Shown: piece after piece, positions 40,464-49,429 of the stretch
Position numbering within the stretch: the stretch's first letter is position 1
Layout of the letters: every line of letters starts with the position of its first letter
DNA from: Tritrichomonas foetus
Lineage: Eukaryota; Parabasalia; Tritrichomonadida; Tritrichomonadidae
NCBI GenBank assembly: GCA_001839685.1
Contig: MLAK01000739.1
Span: forward strand, 10,444 to 69,279
Reading direction: 5' to 3'
DNA length: 58,836 nt
Position numbers and translations under genes: made by a program
Notes under the pieces: generated by a model
Databases searched by the model: none
What the model was told of the DNA's origin: nothing
Seen by the model: the letters and a program-made list of their open reading frames with translations, nothing else

Positions 40464-41033
40464 ATGGCCGACACTAGTATGTACGAAAATATCATGAATC
40501 GACACACATGTCGAAACTACGAAAGAGATTATGAGATTCCCGCCAACGTCATGAAAGAAATAATTGATACCGCTTTGAATTCGCCTTTTATCAGCGAACC
40601 AGATACGAATCAAATAGAATTCATTGTTTGCACAAATCGGGCCAAAAATCAAGAGGCAGCTGAAGCGCAGTTGGAAATATTCCCGCAAAACGTCCAAGAC
40701 CACCTTTTATCGCGAAAGACGCAATTTGGTGTTGAAAACGTGATGAGCTGTGATGCATCGGCCGAAGTTATCGTTTATTGCAGGAAAGAAAATATCGTCG
40801 ATAATGAAAAAATGAACATTGACGCTGGTCTTGCAATTATGTCAATATGTATCGCATCTCGAGCTTTTGGCCTTGAAACTATGTGCCAAGGCGTGATGGT
40901 TGGCTCAGGAACTGCCAAAGTTTATGGAATTCCTGAAGATTCGATCATTCTTGGAGTAGCAATTGGAAAAGCAAGAGAAGGTGCCCACATTCCATCTAGA
41001 AAGATCAAAAATGAAGTAAGGTTTTTAGAATAA
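40464..41033 (+). CDS. Nitroreductase family protein
   Basis: 189 aa, the usual length for a single-domain FMN nitroreductase. The N-terminus has the family start (IMNRHTCRNYERDYEIP, compare R-R-S-x-R-x-F), followed by LNSPFISEPDTNQIEF. The middle has the helix NIDAGLAIMSICIASRAFGLETM, split by a turn, and the end has G-VAIGKAREGAHIPSRK. These enzymes use FMN and NAD(P)H to reduce nitroaromatics or quinones. The FMN-binding Arg/Ser positions are only loosely matched. In trichomonads nitroreductases have been linked to nitroimidazole metabolism, so that is a possible role. The 5' half is richer in GC than its neighbours, which may reflect a bacterial origin. Confidence 0.85.
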   Translation: MADTSMYENIMNRHTCRNYERDYEIPANVMKEIIDTALNSPFISEPDTNQIEFIVCTNRAKNQEAAEAQLEIFPQNVQDHLLSRKTQFGVENVMSCDASAEVIVYCRKENIVDNEKMNIDAGLAIMSICIASRAFGLETMCQGVMVGSGTAKVYGIPEDSIILGVAIGKAREGAHIPSRKIKNEVRFLE

Positions 41034-41600
41034 GATCTTTTTCCTGATTATATTAATATATGTTTATAAACATATACTATCTGTAATTTTATTGACTTCA
41101 TTATCTTTATTTTTTACATTTTAATTAATAAAATATTTTCTACTGATTTGTAATTTCTTATAATGGAGTTGGAAAATCTGAAACAGAAAATATTTGACCA
41201 ATTAAGACATCAATTGGATTTAGTGTTGCTGTCGGACAAGTTATATGAAAAATGATCCTTTCTGAACTGATAACGATATTTGAATATATACTCAATCACC
41301 TATTCAATTATATCACTGAGTGATGGTCTTGTCTCAAAAAAGAATTTAGATTTCTCACTAATTTATAAATATTATTGATTTTTTTTCAATGATTCATATT
41401 TCGAAACTTATATTGTTTTCGGAAAACTCTTAAATATGTGCTCAACAAAACGTGATAAGTGAATATCGATCTAATACAAATGACAAAATAATTATTCAAA
41501 TTTCATAGCATTTAGAAAAAACGAAGTCGAATGTTTTTTTTCTAAGAGGGTTCTCAATTTTTTCATTGATGTCACCAATCACGATAGACATTTCATTTTC
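41034..41600. other. Spacer with 3' palindrome
   Basis: A perfect 20-base palindrome, TATATGTTTATAAACATATA, lies at 41057-41076, 24 bases after the nitroreductase stop. It could fold at the mRNA 3' end. No gene is seen. Confidence 0.45.
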
Positions 41601-43394
41601 ATGCGAGGCAACATAAGTAATAGTGAAAACTCAAAAAATAATGATACAGAAGACTCAAACAGTCATGAAACCAAGGTCAATGGATCCAAAGAAATATCAA
41701 CCAGTGATGATTCACAATCGATACAGAATAACTCAGCATCAAGTCATGATAGTGAATCAAAAAATGAAAGTGATAATGATAGTTCATCAAGCTCAAAAAA
41801 CGAAAACATCAAGAAAAAAATACAAAATGATGAACATTTATCTCAACCGAATTCTAATAATTCACAAACTTCAACATCAGATGCATCTTTAAAATATGAA
41901 AAAAATTCTCAAATAGAAACCAATGAAAATGATGATGGTAAACCGAAAATGTCATTAGAGCGTTTTAGGCTTGCTGGTAGACCACCTTTACAAACAATAT
42001 TTTATTTATCAAGTGGACCAATTCTTGTACAATTTACTGGTTCATTAAAAGGTGTTATTGGTTCAATTTGGGTGTCAATGGCTCTTGGTGAAAAAGCTTT
42101 AACAGCAATGTCAACAATTGGTGTTTATGATGGAATTTCCAGATCATTTGGTTTCTTTTTAAGTTCATCAGGATCTTCAAAAATTAGTCAACTTTATGGT
42201 CAACATAAAGAAGATGAAGCAAGTCAAGTAGTTATTGATATGGTTCGAATTTCGGTTATTTTTGGTATTTTGGTTCCTATCATATTAGGTTTAACAACAG
42301 TTCCATTAGCCGAATGGCTCGGTGCTGATAAAGAAATCCAAGATCTTTGTCATCAATATATGTTACCTATTAATATTGGAACTTTCACTACTATATTATT
42401 TATTGCTTTAGGTGGAAGTTTGCAAGGTGAAGGAAGAGCAATATTCTTTTCAATTTTAAATGTAATCTCCTTAGTTGCTAATATGTGTGTGTTAGATCCA
42501 ATTTTACTATTGGCAGCTAAAACTGATATATGGGGAGCTTCATTTGCTCAAGCAATTTCTGAAGCAGTTCCTGGAATTCTTTTACTTATTTTATATTTCA
42601 TGGGCAAATTTGGTGTAAAACCAAAATTAAAACAACTTTTTAGTAAATTTTCTCCACATACTTTACCATAACTTCGTGTTGGTTTCTCACAGCTGATTGC
42701 TAATCTTTCTCAAATTGTTCCATCTATTTTGGTCCGAAAATTAATGGGTTTGGCTTTTGGAGATAATTTTAATGATGCAATGGCTGCCTTAAATACAGTT
42801 GTTCGCTTTTTCATTCTTACTAATTCTGTTATCATTGCAATAACAATGGGATTTGTTCCATGTGGCTCATATTCATATGCAAGTAAAAACTATAAACGTT
42901 GGTTTTTGCTGGCAGGACATGCACTATGGATGACTTTTGTATGGGGATCATTTACTGCTATTTTAACTTGGTCTATACCAAGAGAGTTGTCAAGAATGTT
43001 TGCAAAAGGTGAAGGATATTTAAATATTTGTGAACCAATGTTGAAATATTCCAATGCTCTTGGTTTCATTGTTGGTGGAAGGTTTTGTGGTGTTTCATTT
43101 TTGCAATCACTTCAAAAAGGTCTTCAATCTACCTTATTATCACTTACTTCACATTTTCTTTCAATTATTGTCTTTGCATTTGTTCTTTATTATACTGATA
43201 AAACTGATGGTGTTAGAATTATTTGGTGCTATTCTCTTGCTCATGCATTTGGACTTGTTCTAAGTATTATATTTTTATTTAAGCCAGTTTTAAATATGTA
43301 TAAAGATTATAAATTACAATTAAATGAAAAAGATATGAGCATTGAAGAAATCTATGAAGATAATATTGTTGATCAAGATAAAAATTCTGTTTAA
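41601..43394 (+). pseudogene. MATE family transporter interrupted by one in-frame stop
   Basis: The gene reads as one continuous frame except for a TAA at 42669-42671 (codon 357); the reading frame is unchanged before and after. Residues 1-115 are Ser/Asn/Glu-rich. The MATE membrane region begins at ~130, and after the stop the frame continues with the remaining segments for 240 codons to a normal end. The stop falls where the intact paralogue at 27038 has WES-LKIGF. No other frameshift or stop is seen. It could be a very young pseudogene, a case of readthrough, or a sequence error. The bases after the stop are CTT, which is not a known strong readthrough context. Confidence 0.85.
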
Positions 43395-43936
43395 AAAATC
43401 ATAAAATATTAAGTATACTATTTTACTTTATTTATATATTTTTCTTCAGATTCTGATTTCCAAATAAAAAAGTCCTGCCTCTTTTATTCTGAAAAAGAAT
43501 GAAAACGTGATATTTGCAGTTTTCATCGAAATACCAATGTATTGTAGTGATAGAAAAATAAAATACATTCGTCATATTCGACATCACCATGTACTGTAAT
43601 TTTCAAAATCGTGTAAATCTGACACTGAAATATAACAGAGTATAAAAATGATTTTAAAAAGAATAGTTTTCGTAATTCGTGACTTAAATTGAGGATTATC
43701 ATTTAACCGAAATGATTAAAATAAGTGAATATTTCCTTGCTCTTACTACATAAAATACTAGTTTTTAAAATATACTTAGAATTCATTTGATTTTCATAAT
43801 AATCACAATCATCAGAAAAATGACAAAAAAATTGGAGGAGAGACAATTTATATTTTACTTACAAAAAAAAAATCATAATAAATTGGAGAATAGAATTAAT
43901 TTGCATCACTTGTAAAAAGATAATTACGTTATAACA
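43395..43936. other. Spacer
   Basis: AT-rich, between the broken MATE gene and the Pmp-like gene, which converge. No gene or repeat is seen. Confidence 0.6.
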
Positions 43937-45661
43937 TCATTTTACATTTTGATTAGGATCATTTAATTCCAGAACGATATCATGTGCAATTTTTTCCAAA
44001 TTGAATCGCTCATCATCATCTGAAGTTACTGGCAATGAATGAAAATCGGAATATTCAGAACTTGAGTAATAGCTGTAGGTATAATATGAAAATGAACTTG
44101 AATAGGGATCGCTGACTGAATCACTAGAATATAAATCCAATTCATTTGCATTTATTTCGGGATTTATCTGTTTGACTTTTTTTCTGATATAATATATGGT
44201 TAAAACAATTGCTGCGATTATGAATGCAAACGAAAATGTCATTGAAGCGGCTGCTTTTTTAAATTCTTCTGCAGAAAATGGATTTTCATTTCCAATAATA
44301 TCTGCTTTTTGAATTGGATTCGGAACTCTTGTTTTATTTGGTGTGAAGATATTAGAAGGTGTAAAAGAATGGGATGCTGTAAAACTATTAGTTTTCTTTT
44401 GAATTAGAGAAGAAGTTGAAGAAGTAATTTCAGGAGTTAATGATTCATCTGATGATGTAACGATAGGTATATTTACAGATAAAGAAGGTGTTGGTGAAAT
44501 TGTTGCTTTTGGTGGTTGTTGACTCACTGAATAGTTATTTGGACAAGTATAGGCATCAATATTGAATTTTTTATCAATTGTTTGAGTTGAAGAATAATAA
44601 CAAGCATTTAAATTATATTTTCCTCTTTTATTGTCTTTTTCTGAATCAGGGAAATCAAAATAACAAGAAACAAATGAAATTTGAGCATTTGGTTCATCTT
44701 TTGCTAGAATGAAATCGGCTGGTGTGTTCCCGACAACACAAAAATATTGTAAATTTAGAGTCTTTGCAGTTTTTAACGATAAAATGTTGATCAAATATTT
44801 ATCAGCATTATTAGTAATTGTGTTTTTCACAAGATTAACGTTTAAATATAAATCAGAATATTCTAAATTGAATGTTAAAAAATTCTGGGCAGTATTATTC
44901 ATTATGTTCAAATATTGAAAAGATGGCTGTTGAGCAACTGGACACACTCTAAATCCACCTTCTCGTTTCATGACGCTTCCAGTTTGATTGATTTGATGGA
45001 CATTAAGTTTATTGTCTTCAACCCAAAATAAATATTTTTCTGATGGATTAGAATTCTTTTCTGGACAAAATAGACATGAAATTCGAGACATTGTAAAGTC
45101 TCTTGCTGTAGAAATTGGAGAAATAGATCCTTTGCATATATATAAACATGAGCCACTGTTTTTTACAGTGCATCGAACAAATTCCCCATTTTCAATCATA
45201 GTTCGAGTGGATGTGGATGATATTTCTCCACCATATAAAGCCCTGCAGAGAGTGAAAGATGTGCCAGCAACATTAATCACATAATCAAAAGTATCAACTT
45301 CTATGGCACCACCATTATCAAGGGTAACATCCCCACATTCAAGAAAGCAGCATCGATTAATATAGACATCATTACTTTCATGAATTCTTTTACCATGGAA
45401 TATTTTTGAATCATAAATCACATTTGAGATTTTGATTGTTGTTCTCAAAAATTTGCTGAAAGTGGAATGATCAAACATTACTTCATTTTTACTGTTTTCA
45501 GAATTAACAATCTCGAGAAAATAGAGATTATTAAAAAATCGGTGAAAATATGAATCAACGATTTTCAGTCTTGATGGAGAAAAAGCTCTTTGTGAAAACA
45601 TAGGTGAATGTTGTGAAGGTTGAATTAAGAATAAGGAAAGAATAGTCAAATTGGTAAGCAT
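43937..45661 (-). CDS. Pmp-like single-pass surface protein
   Basis: 574 aa. The frame reaches 45685 only via a TTG; the ATG at 45659-45661 opens a signal peptide (MLTNLTILSLFLIQPSQH). The ectodomain has Cys-rich beta-helix-like repeats with NGGAIEVDT and YGGEIS, as in the chlamydial Pmp-like proteins described in trichomonads. A Ser/Thr/Pro-rich stalk (~370-450) follows. One membrane helix (MTFSFAFIIAAIVLTIYYI) and KKVK stop-transfer residues come next. The cytoplasmic tail is Ser/Tyr-rich (SYYTYSYYSSSEYSDF) and then acidic. A role in surface contact is inferred from family. GACCAAGAAAG lies 33 bases upstream. Confidence 0.75.
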   Translation of the reverse strand: MLTNLTILSLFLIQPSQHSPMFSQRAFSPSRLKIVDSYFHRFFNNLYFLEIVNSENSKNEVMFDHSTFSKFLRTTIKISNVIYDSKIFHGKRIHESNDVYINRCCFLECGDVTLDNGGAIEVDTFDYVINVAGTSFTLCRALYGGEISSTSTRTMIENGEFVRCTVKNSGSCLYICKGSISPISTARDFTMSRISCLFCPEKNSNPSEKYLFWVEDNKLNVHQINQTGSVMKREGGFRVCPVAQQPSFQYLNIMNNTAQNFLTFNLEYSDLYLNVNLVKNTITNNADKYLINILSLKTAKTLNLQYFCVVGNTPADFILAKDEPNAQISFVSCYFDFPDSEKDNKRGKYNLNACYYSSTQTIDKKFNIDAYTCPNNYSVSQQPPKATISPTPSLSVNIPIVTSSDESLTPEITSSTSSLIQKKTNSFTASHSFTPSNIFTPNKTRVPNPIQKADIIGNENPFSAEEFKKAAASMTFSFAFIIAAIVLTIYYIRKKVKQINPEINANELDLYSSDSVSDPYSSSFSYYTYSYYSSSEYSDFHSLPVTSDDDERFNLEKIAHDIVLELNDPNQNVK

Positions 45662-46587
45662 TTGTTGGATTAATCGATCATTCAAAATAAAAATCTTTCT
45701 TGGTCAAAAAATTGATGCAAATCTTGGTAATTTCAATGAATTTTTTCTGTATAGAAATTGAATTGATTATTGATTATTCAAGAATTGATTTATAATTAAT
45801 TCAAATTTTTCAGAGGTTTTGCGTGATGTTTTTTTTTGATAAAATTATTGTTCATCAAAAAGTTGAAATGACTCGAGCTTTTTCATAATAAGAGATTGGA
45901 AAATTTAGAATGAAGTTAATGACATTGTAAATGAAAAAAAATGACTGAGGGATTTGCCTATTAGCTTACAATTACATGTTGAAACAAATTTTCAAATGAG
46001 GCGAATCTCAAATGTGACTCAGATATATATTTAATTAAATATTATACATGACATTAATGGTGGTTATAATCAAATGTATTTATTGCTAATGTAAAATTTC
46101 CCATGCACAATTGCATCGTTGTTTTTTCACTTTCATCATACTTGATTGGAGCAATTCATGGTCAGAAAAACGGTTTTGACATAAATTCACCTTTATTTTC
46201 TGTCTGATTCCACCTTTTTAAAATCATTCCTTGACAAGGAATTAATGTAAGTATCTCCATGACTACATGAATTAAGAATATTGACCTAAATTATTCCATA
46301 TTATGGATGCTAAAATTGTCTAAATTCACCAACTTTCTAAAAAGTCCATCTTGACATGTCAAGATGAGAATTGGTTTACCTTTTACATTGTTTCTCATTT
46401 TTACCAAGAATTGAAATGTTAATGAATGAGTTTGATATTCCTTTCAAGTTGAAAAAGTTATTAATATTTTACAATTTTTGAAATTTTCACTTTTTTAGAG
46501 ATATCTGACCAAAAAGCCATACGACTAATTGGCCTATTACAATTGTCCTCAACCGACAATTCTGGATTTTTTCACTTTCATTTCACA
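45662..46587. other. Divergent promoter spacer
   Basis: Contains GACCAAGAAAG on the minus strand (45694-45704), upstream of the Pmp-like gene. On the plus strand it holds CTGACCAAAAAG at 46505 and the initiator-like TCACT and TCATT shortly before 46588. No gene is seen. Confidence 0.5.
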
Positions 46588-47859
46588 ATGATTCGAAGGC
46601 CCCTTTCCTCATTTGAGAAATCTTTTGCAACATCTAATGAATCTGTTATTTTAGGAATCCAATTATCTCATCCAAAACATGTTCCCAAAGTCATACAGAA
46701 TTTCCAAAAATCATTAATGTCTCTTCATCTTCGAATTGAAAATGATGATATTGTTTTTAAGAAAGATTTAAATATAGTCAAAATGCCAAATTATATTAAA
46801 AATGCTTATGACGCTGCAGAATACATGTCTGATAACAATCAATTTATGCAGCTATCAAAAAGTTTGGGAACGATAGGTGTCAAAGATGATCTCATTTGTG
46901 TTTCTGCTGCACATTTATGTACTGATGGAAAATCACTTGCAACTGCTTTAGAGCATTGTATGGATGATATCTCAGGAAATGAAGAAATCAAACCAGTTTT
47001 TCCAGTCTCAGTTGAAACTCTTTTTTCAGATTTCATAAAAGACCACACCAAAGATAAAGAATCTGAAATTTTTAAGAAACATTCAACACTTGTTCCTAGG
47101 AAGAATTATTATCCTGAAGATTTCGCCAAATATATGACAAATCGTTATTTTATGACTGAAATTCCTTTGCCTGAATTAAAATGTTTTGATCCAAATACAA
47201 AATCATTACATCATTTAACTGAATATTTATGGCTTTCTGTAATTTTACCAGCGGCTGTAATTGGTGATTCTAAAGATAAGCTTGGTTGTACAAGTTGTGT
47301 CAACTTACGTCCATTTATTACAAAAGAAATGATGCAAAAATATGTTCCAGATAACAATGAATTTTCTATCGGAAATTGTTTTACATCGCCAACTGTTTTT
47401 GCTGACAATGTTGATCAGGACCAAACAATTGGTAATTTAATGAAACAGCTCCGTTCAAATTTCAAAAACAGTTTAAGAAATGGTCAACTTCAAAGTGCTG
47501 TTAAAGTTTTAATCGAAGGATTTCCATTCTTGTCAAACGATGTCATTTTCCATCAAAATTCAAATGTTGGAACAATGAAAGCACCTAAAGAAGTTGTTGA
47601 TCTTCACATAAATAATAGAATTCGATCAACATCATTCCAAGTCCTCGCTTGCTTGATTTCTTATGGTAAAAAATCATTTGGAAAAGACGTTATGGTACCT
47701 CGTTTTCATTACGCACCAACAACAGGAAGTGATTTGGACTATAAGAAAATTTATGAATCAGCTAAATTCATTTTGAAAGAAGTGACTGCAAATATGACTC
47801 TACGTGAGACCTACAAACAAATCCAAAATGTTCAAGATTCGATTAGGTTCATAGATTAG
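46588..47859 (+). CDS. CoA-dependent acyltransferase-fold (condensation/CAT-like) protein
   Basis: 423 aa. The frame extends upstream to a TTG at 46543, but the ATG at 46588 has TTTCACTTTCATTTCAC just before it, matching the initiator, so I start there. Residues 105-116 read VSAAHLCTDGKS, giving the H-x-x-x-D-G motif (H109, D113, G114) of condensation domains, chloramphenicol acetyltransferases and related acyltransferases. The His is the catalytic base in that superfamily. The second half has the expected alternation of strands and helices. The C-terminal DFGWG-type motif of BAHD enzymes is not seen. Donor and acceptor are unknown; an alcohol acyltransferase is one option. It is cytosolic by lack of a signal. 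Confidence 0.6.
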   Translation: MIRRPLSSFEKSFATSNESVILGIQLSHPKHVPKVIQNFQKSLMSLHLRIENDDIVFKKDLNIVKMPNYIKNAYDAAEYMSDNNQFMQLSKSLGTIGVKDDLICVSAAHLCTDGKSLATALEHCMDDISGNEEIKPVFPVSVETLFSDFIKDHTKDKESEIFKKHSTLVPRKNYYPEDFAKYMTNRYFMTEIPLPELKCFDPNTKSLHHLTEYLWLSVILPAAVIGDSKDKLGCTSCVNLRPFITKEMMQKYVPDNNEFSIGNCFTSPTVFADNVDQDQTIGNLMKQLRSNFKNSLRNGQLQSAVKVLIEGFPFLSNDVIFHQNSNVGTMKAPKEVVDLHINNRIRSTSFQVLACLISYGKKSFGKDVMVPRFHYAPTTGSDLDYKKIYESAKFILKEVTANMTLRETYKQIQNVQDSIRFID

Positions 47860-48160
47860 AATAATTAAAAAATATTTCCGGAAATATTGGGCCCAATTTT
47901 TATCTATCAATATTTATAATATTACTTTTTCATTTTTGTCACATAAACGGATAGATAATATAGATTAATATTTTTCTTGATTTTTTGTATAAATGTTTTC
48001 TCCAGATGAATTAAAGATTGATAAAATTGATTTCCACTATCTCGAGAAGCGGAAATATTGACTATCCAATGATGATCACAAATAGATTTATTCTACATTT
48101 CTTCGAAAGAATAGAAATTATATTTACACTATCTCATATAATATGTATATTAAATAAAAA
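47860..48160. other. Convergent 3' spacer
   Basis: AT-rich spacer of ~300 bases between converging genes. Nothing is seen. Confidence 0.6.
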
Positions 48161-49045
48161 TCATTCATCAGAATCCACTTCATTTATTTTAGGAAAATGC
48201 TCCATTATTGATTCGATAAATAATTCATTTGAGGGAATTTCTTTGGGAAATTTTCTTTCAAAAAATGATTCAATTTCATATCTTCGTCCATTTTCCGAAT
48301 TTGAAATAAGCCACAAGCCCGGAAATTGGCAATTCATATCATTTTCTAAAATAATTTGTTTCATTCCATCATTAAATAAAAATTTATTTGGTTGAATAAT
48401 TTTCACTGTCCGTTTTCCTTCACCAATACTCCATCCTCTTGCCAAAATAGATGCAAAAAATGCGGAAATTTTTCCAGGAATTGAAGAAATTGGCGAAAAA
48501 TGCTGAAAAAGTATTTGATAGTTTTTTGCATCAAGAAAATCCGAACGAATAAAATATTTAATTAAAGAAGATATTGATAAAACGGAATTATTCTTAATAA
48601 ACTGTCTGGTAAAATCCCCAACTTTACGTTCAGGAAATTTTACTGTAAATAAATCCCAGTTGTAAAGCATTGCTGAATTCCATTCACCAAAATCATTTTT
48701 GGTTAATTCTTGTTGTAAATTTGTGAATGTCGTCATTATTGAATTAGTATTTTTTTTAGGTGAGAAAATTACCCATTCTTTTGAAGATTGATATGATCTT
48801 TTTTGATAATCAATTAATAGAAAATTTTTCATAAGAGATCTTCTCAAAATTTCAAAATGCTGAGATAGAACATCAATATTAACAAGAAATCCATCATCAC
48901 TTTTTTTTAAACCAATATAATTTTTTTTCATTTCATCATCACCTGCCCATTCAACAAGTAAGTTTAACTTGTCTAAAAATGTTAATTTTGTAAGTTTTGG
49001 CTTTGATTTAAGTTGATGTTTTAGATCGTCTGGTAGGGCTAGCAT
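48161..49045 (-). CDS. Candidate initiator-binding protein (IBP39-like)
   Basis: 294 aa. Residues ~19-110 follow the pattern of the initiator-binding domain of T. vaginalis IBP39: LTFLDKLNLLVEWAGDDE, then a GL-x-x-SDDGFLVN strand pair, a helix VLSQHFEILRRSLMKNF, and a C-terminal W-VIFS strand. This is a winged-helix domain that binds TCA-Y-W initiators. The C-terminal ~130 residues (IPGKISAFF, then RTVKIIQPNKF, PGLWLISN, RRYEIESFF) form a second alpha/beta domain. In T. vaginalis IBP39 the C-terminal domain interacts with RNA polymerase II. The protein has the acidic tail NEVDSDE. The assignment is from remembered family pattern and should be checked. Its own start has TCACT two bases upstream. 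Confidence 0.55.
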   Translation of the reverse strand: MLALPDDLKHQLKSKPKLTKLTFLDKLNLLVEWAGDDEMKKNYIGLKKSDDGFLVNIDVLSQHFEILRRSLMKNFLLIDYQKRSYQSSKEWVIFSPKKNTNSIMTTFTNLQQELTKNDFGEWNSAMLYNWDLFTVKFPERKVGDFTRQFIKNNSVLSISSLIKYFIRSDFLDAKNYQILFQHFSPISSIPGKISAFFASILARGWSIGEGKRTVKIIQPNKFLFNDGMKQIILENDMNCQFPGLWLISNSENGRRYEIESFFERKFPKEIPSNELFIESIMEHFPKINEVDSDE

Positions 49046-49046
49046 C

Positions 49047-49051
49047 AGTGA
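49047..49051 (-). promoter_or_regulatory. Initiator-like TCACT immediately before ATG
   Basis: Minus-strand TCACTG directly before ATG. If transcription starts at the A, the leader would be only a few bases, as in other trichomonad genes. Interesting because the gene itself may encode an initiator-binding protein. Confidence 0.45.
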
Positions 49052-49261
49052 TATCTTTCCACAACCGAATAAGTACGGAAAAAGTGAATTTTCAATTCAC
49101 ATGTCTTTCATTAATGAAGTTGGAAGAATGAAATATTTCATTATATGCTTGAATCACTCTATGATGAAAAGCTTTTCGACTGATTCAAGTGTTAAATGCT
49201 AATCTCAGAAATATGATATAAAGAAAACATTTTTTCTTCATAATAGAAATAAAGCATTCAT

Positions 49262-49291
49262 GAGAGGGAAGAGAGGGGAGAAAAAAAAAGG
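49262..49291. repeat. Polypurine tract with GGGG, copy 2
   Basis: A 30-base all-purine tract with the core GAGAGGGG, ~217 bases upstream of the IBP39-like gene. Its first 24 bases match 24769-24792 at 22 positions. Confidence 0.5.
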
Positions 49292-49429
49292 TTTAAATGA
49301 ACTAAAGCTTTTTAATTAATTTAACGATTTCTTGAGATGAGTTTTTATCTCAAGATAAACATAGCTAGAAAATCAAATCAAATGGTACATGAATTATGTA
49401 TTTCACTTTTTTTTTCCTTTGAAGTTATT

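Larger units (their letters stand above)
49046..49429. other. Spacer with polypurine tract
   Basis: AT-rich spacer between the IBP39-like gene and the end of the debranching enzyme gene. Apart from the initiator and the tract at 49262-49291, nothing is seen. Confidence 0.55.
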
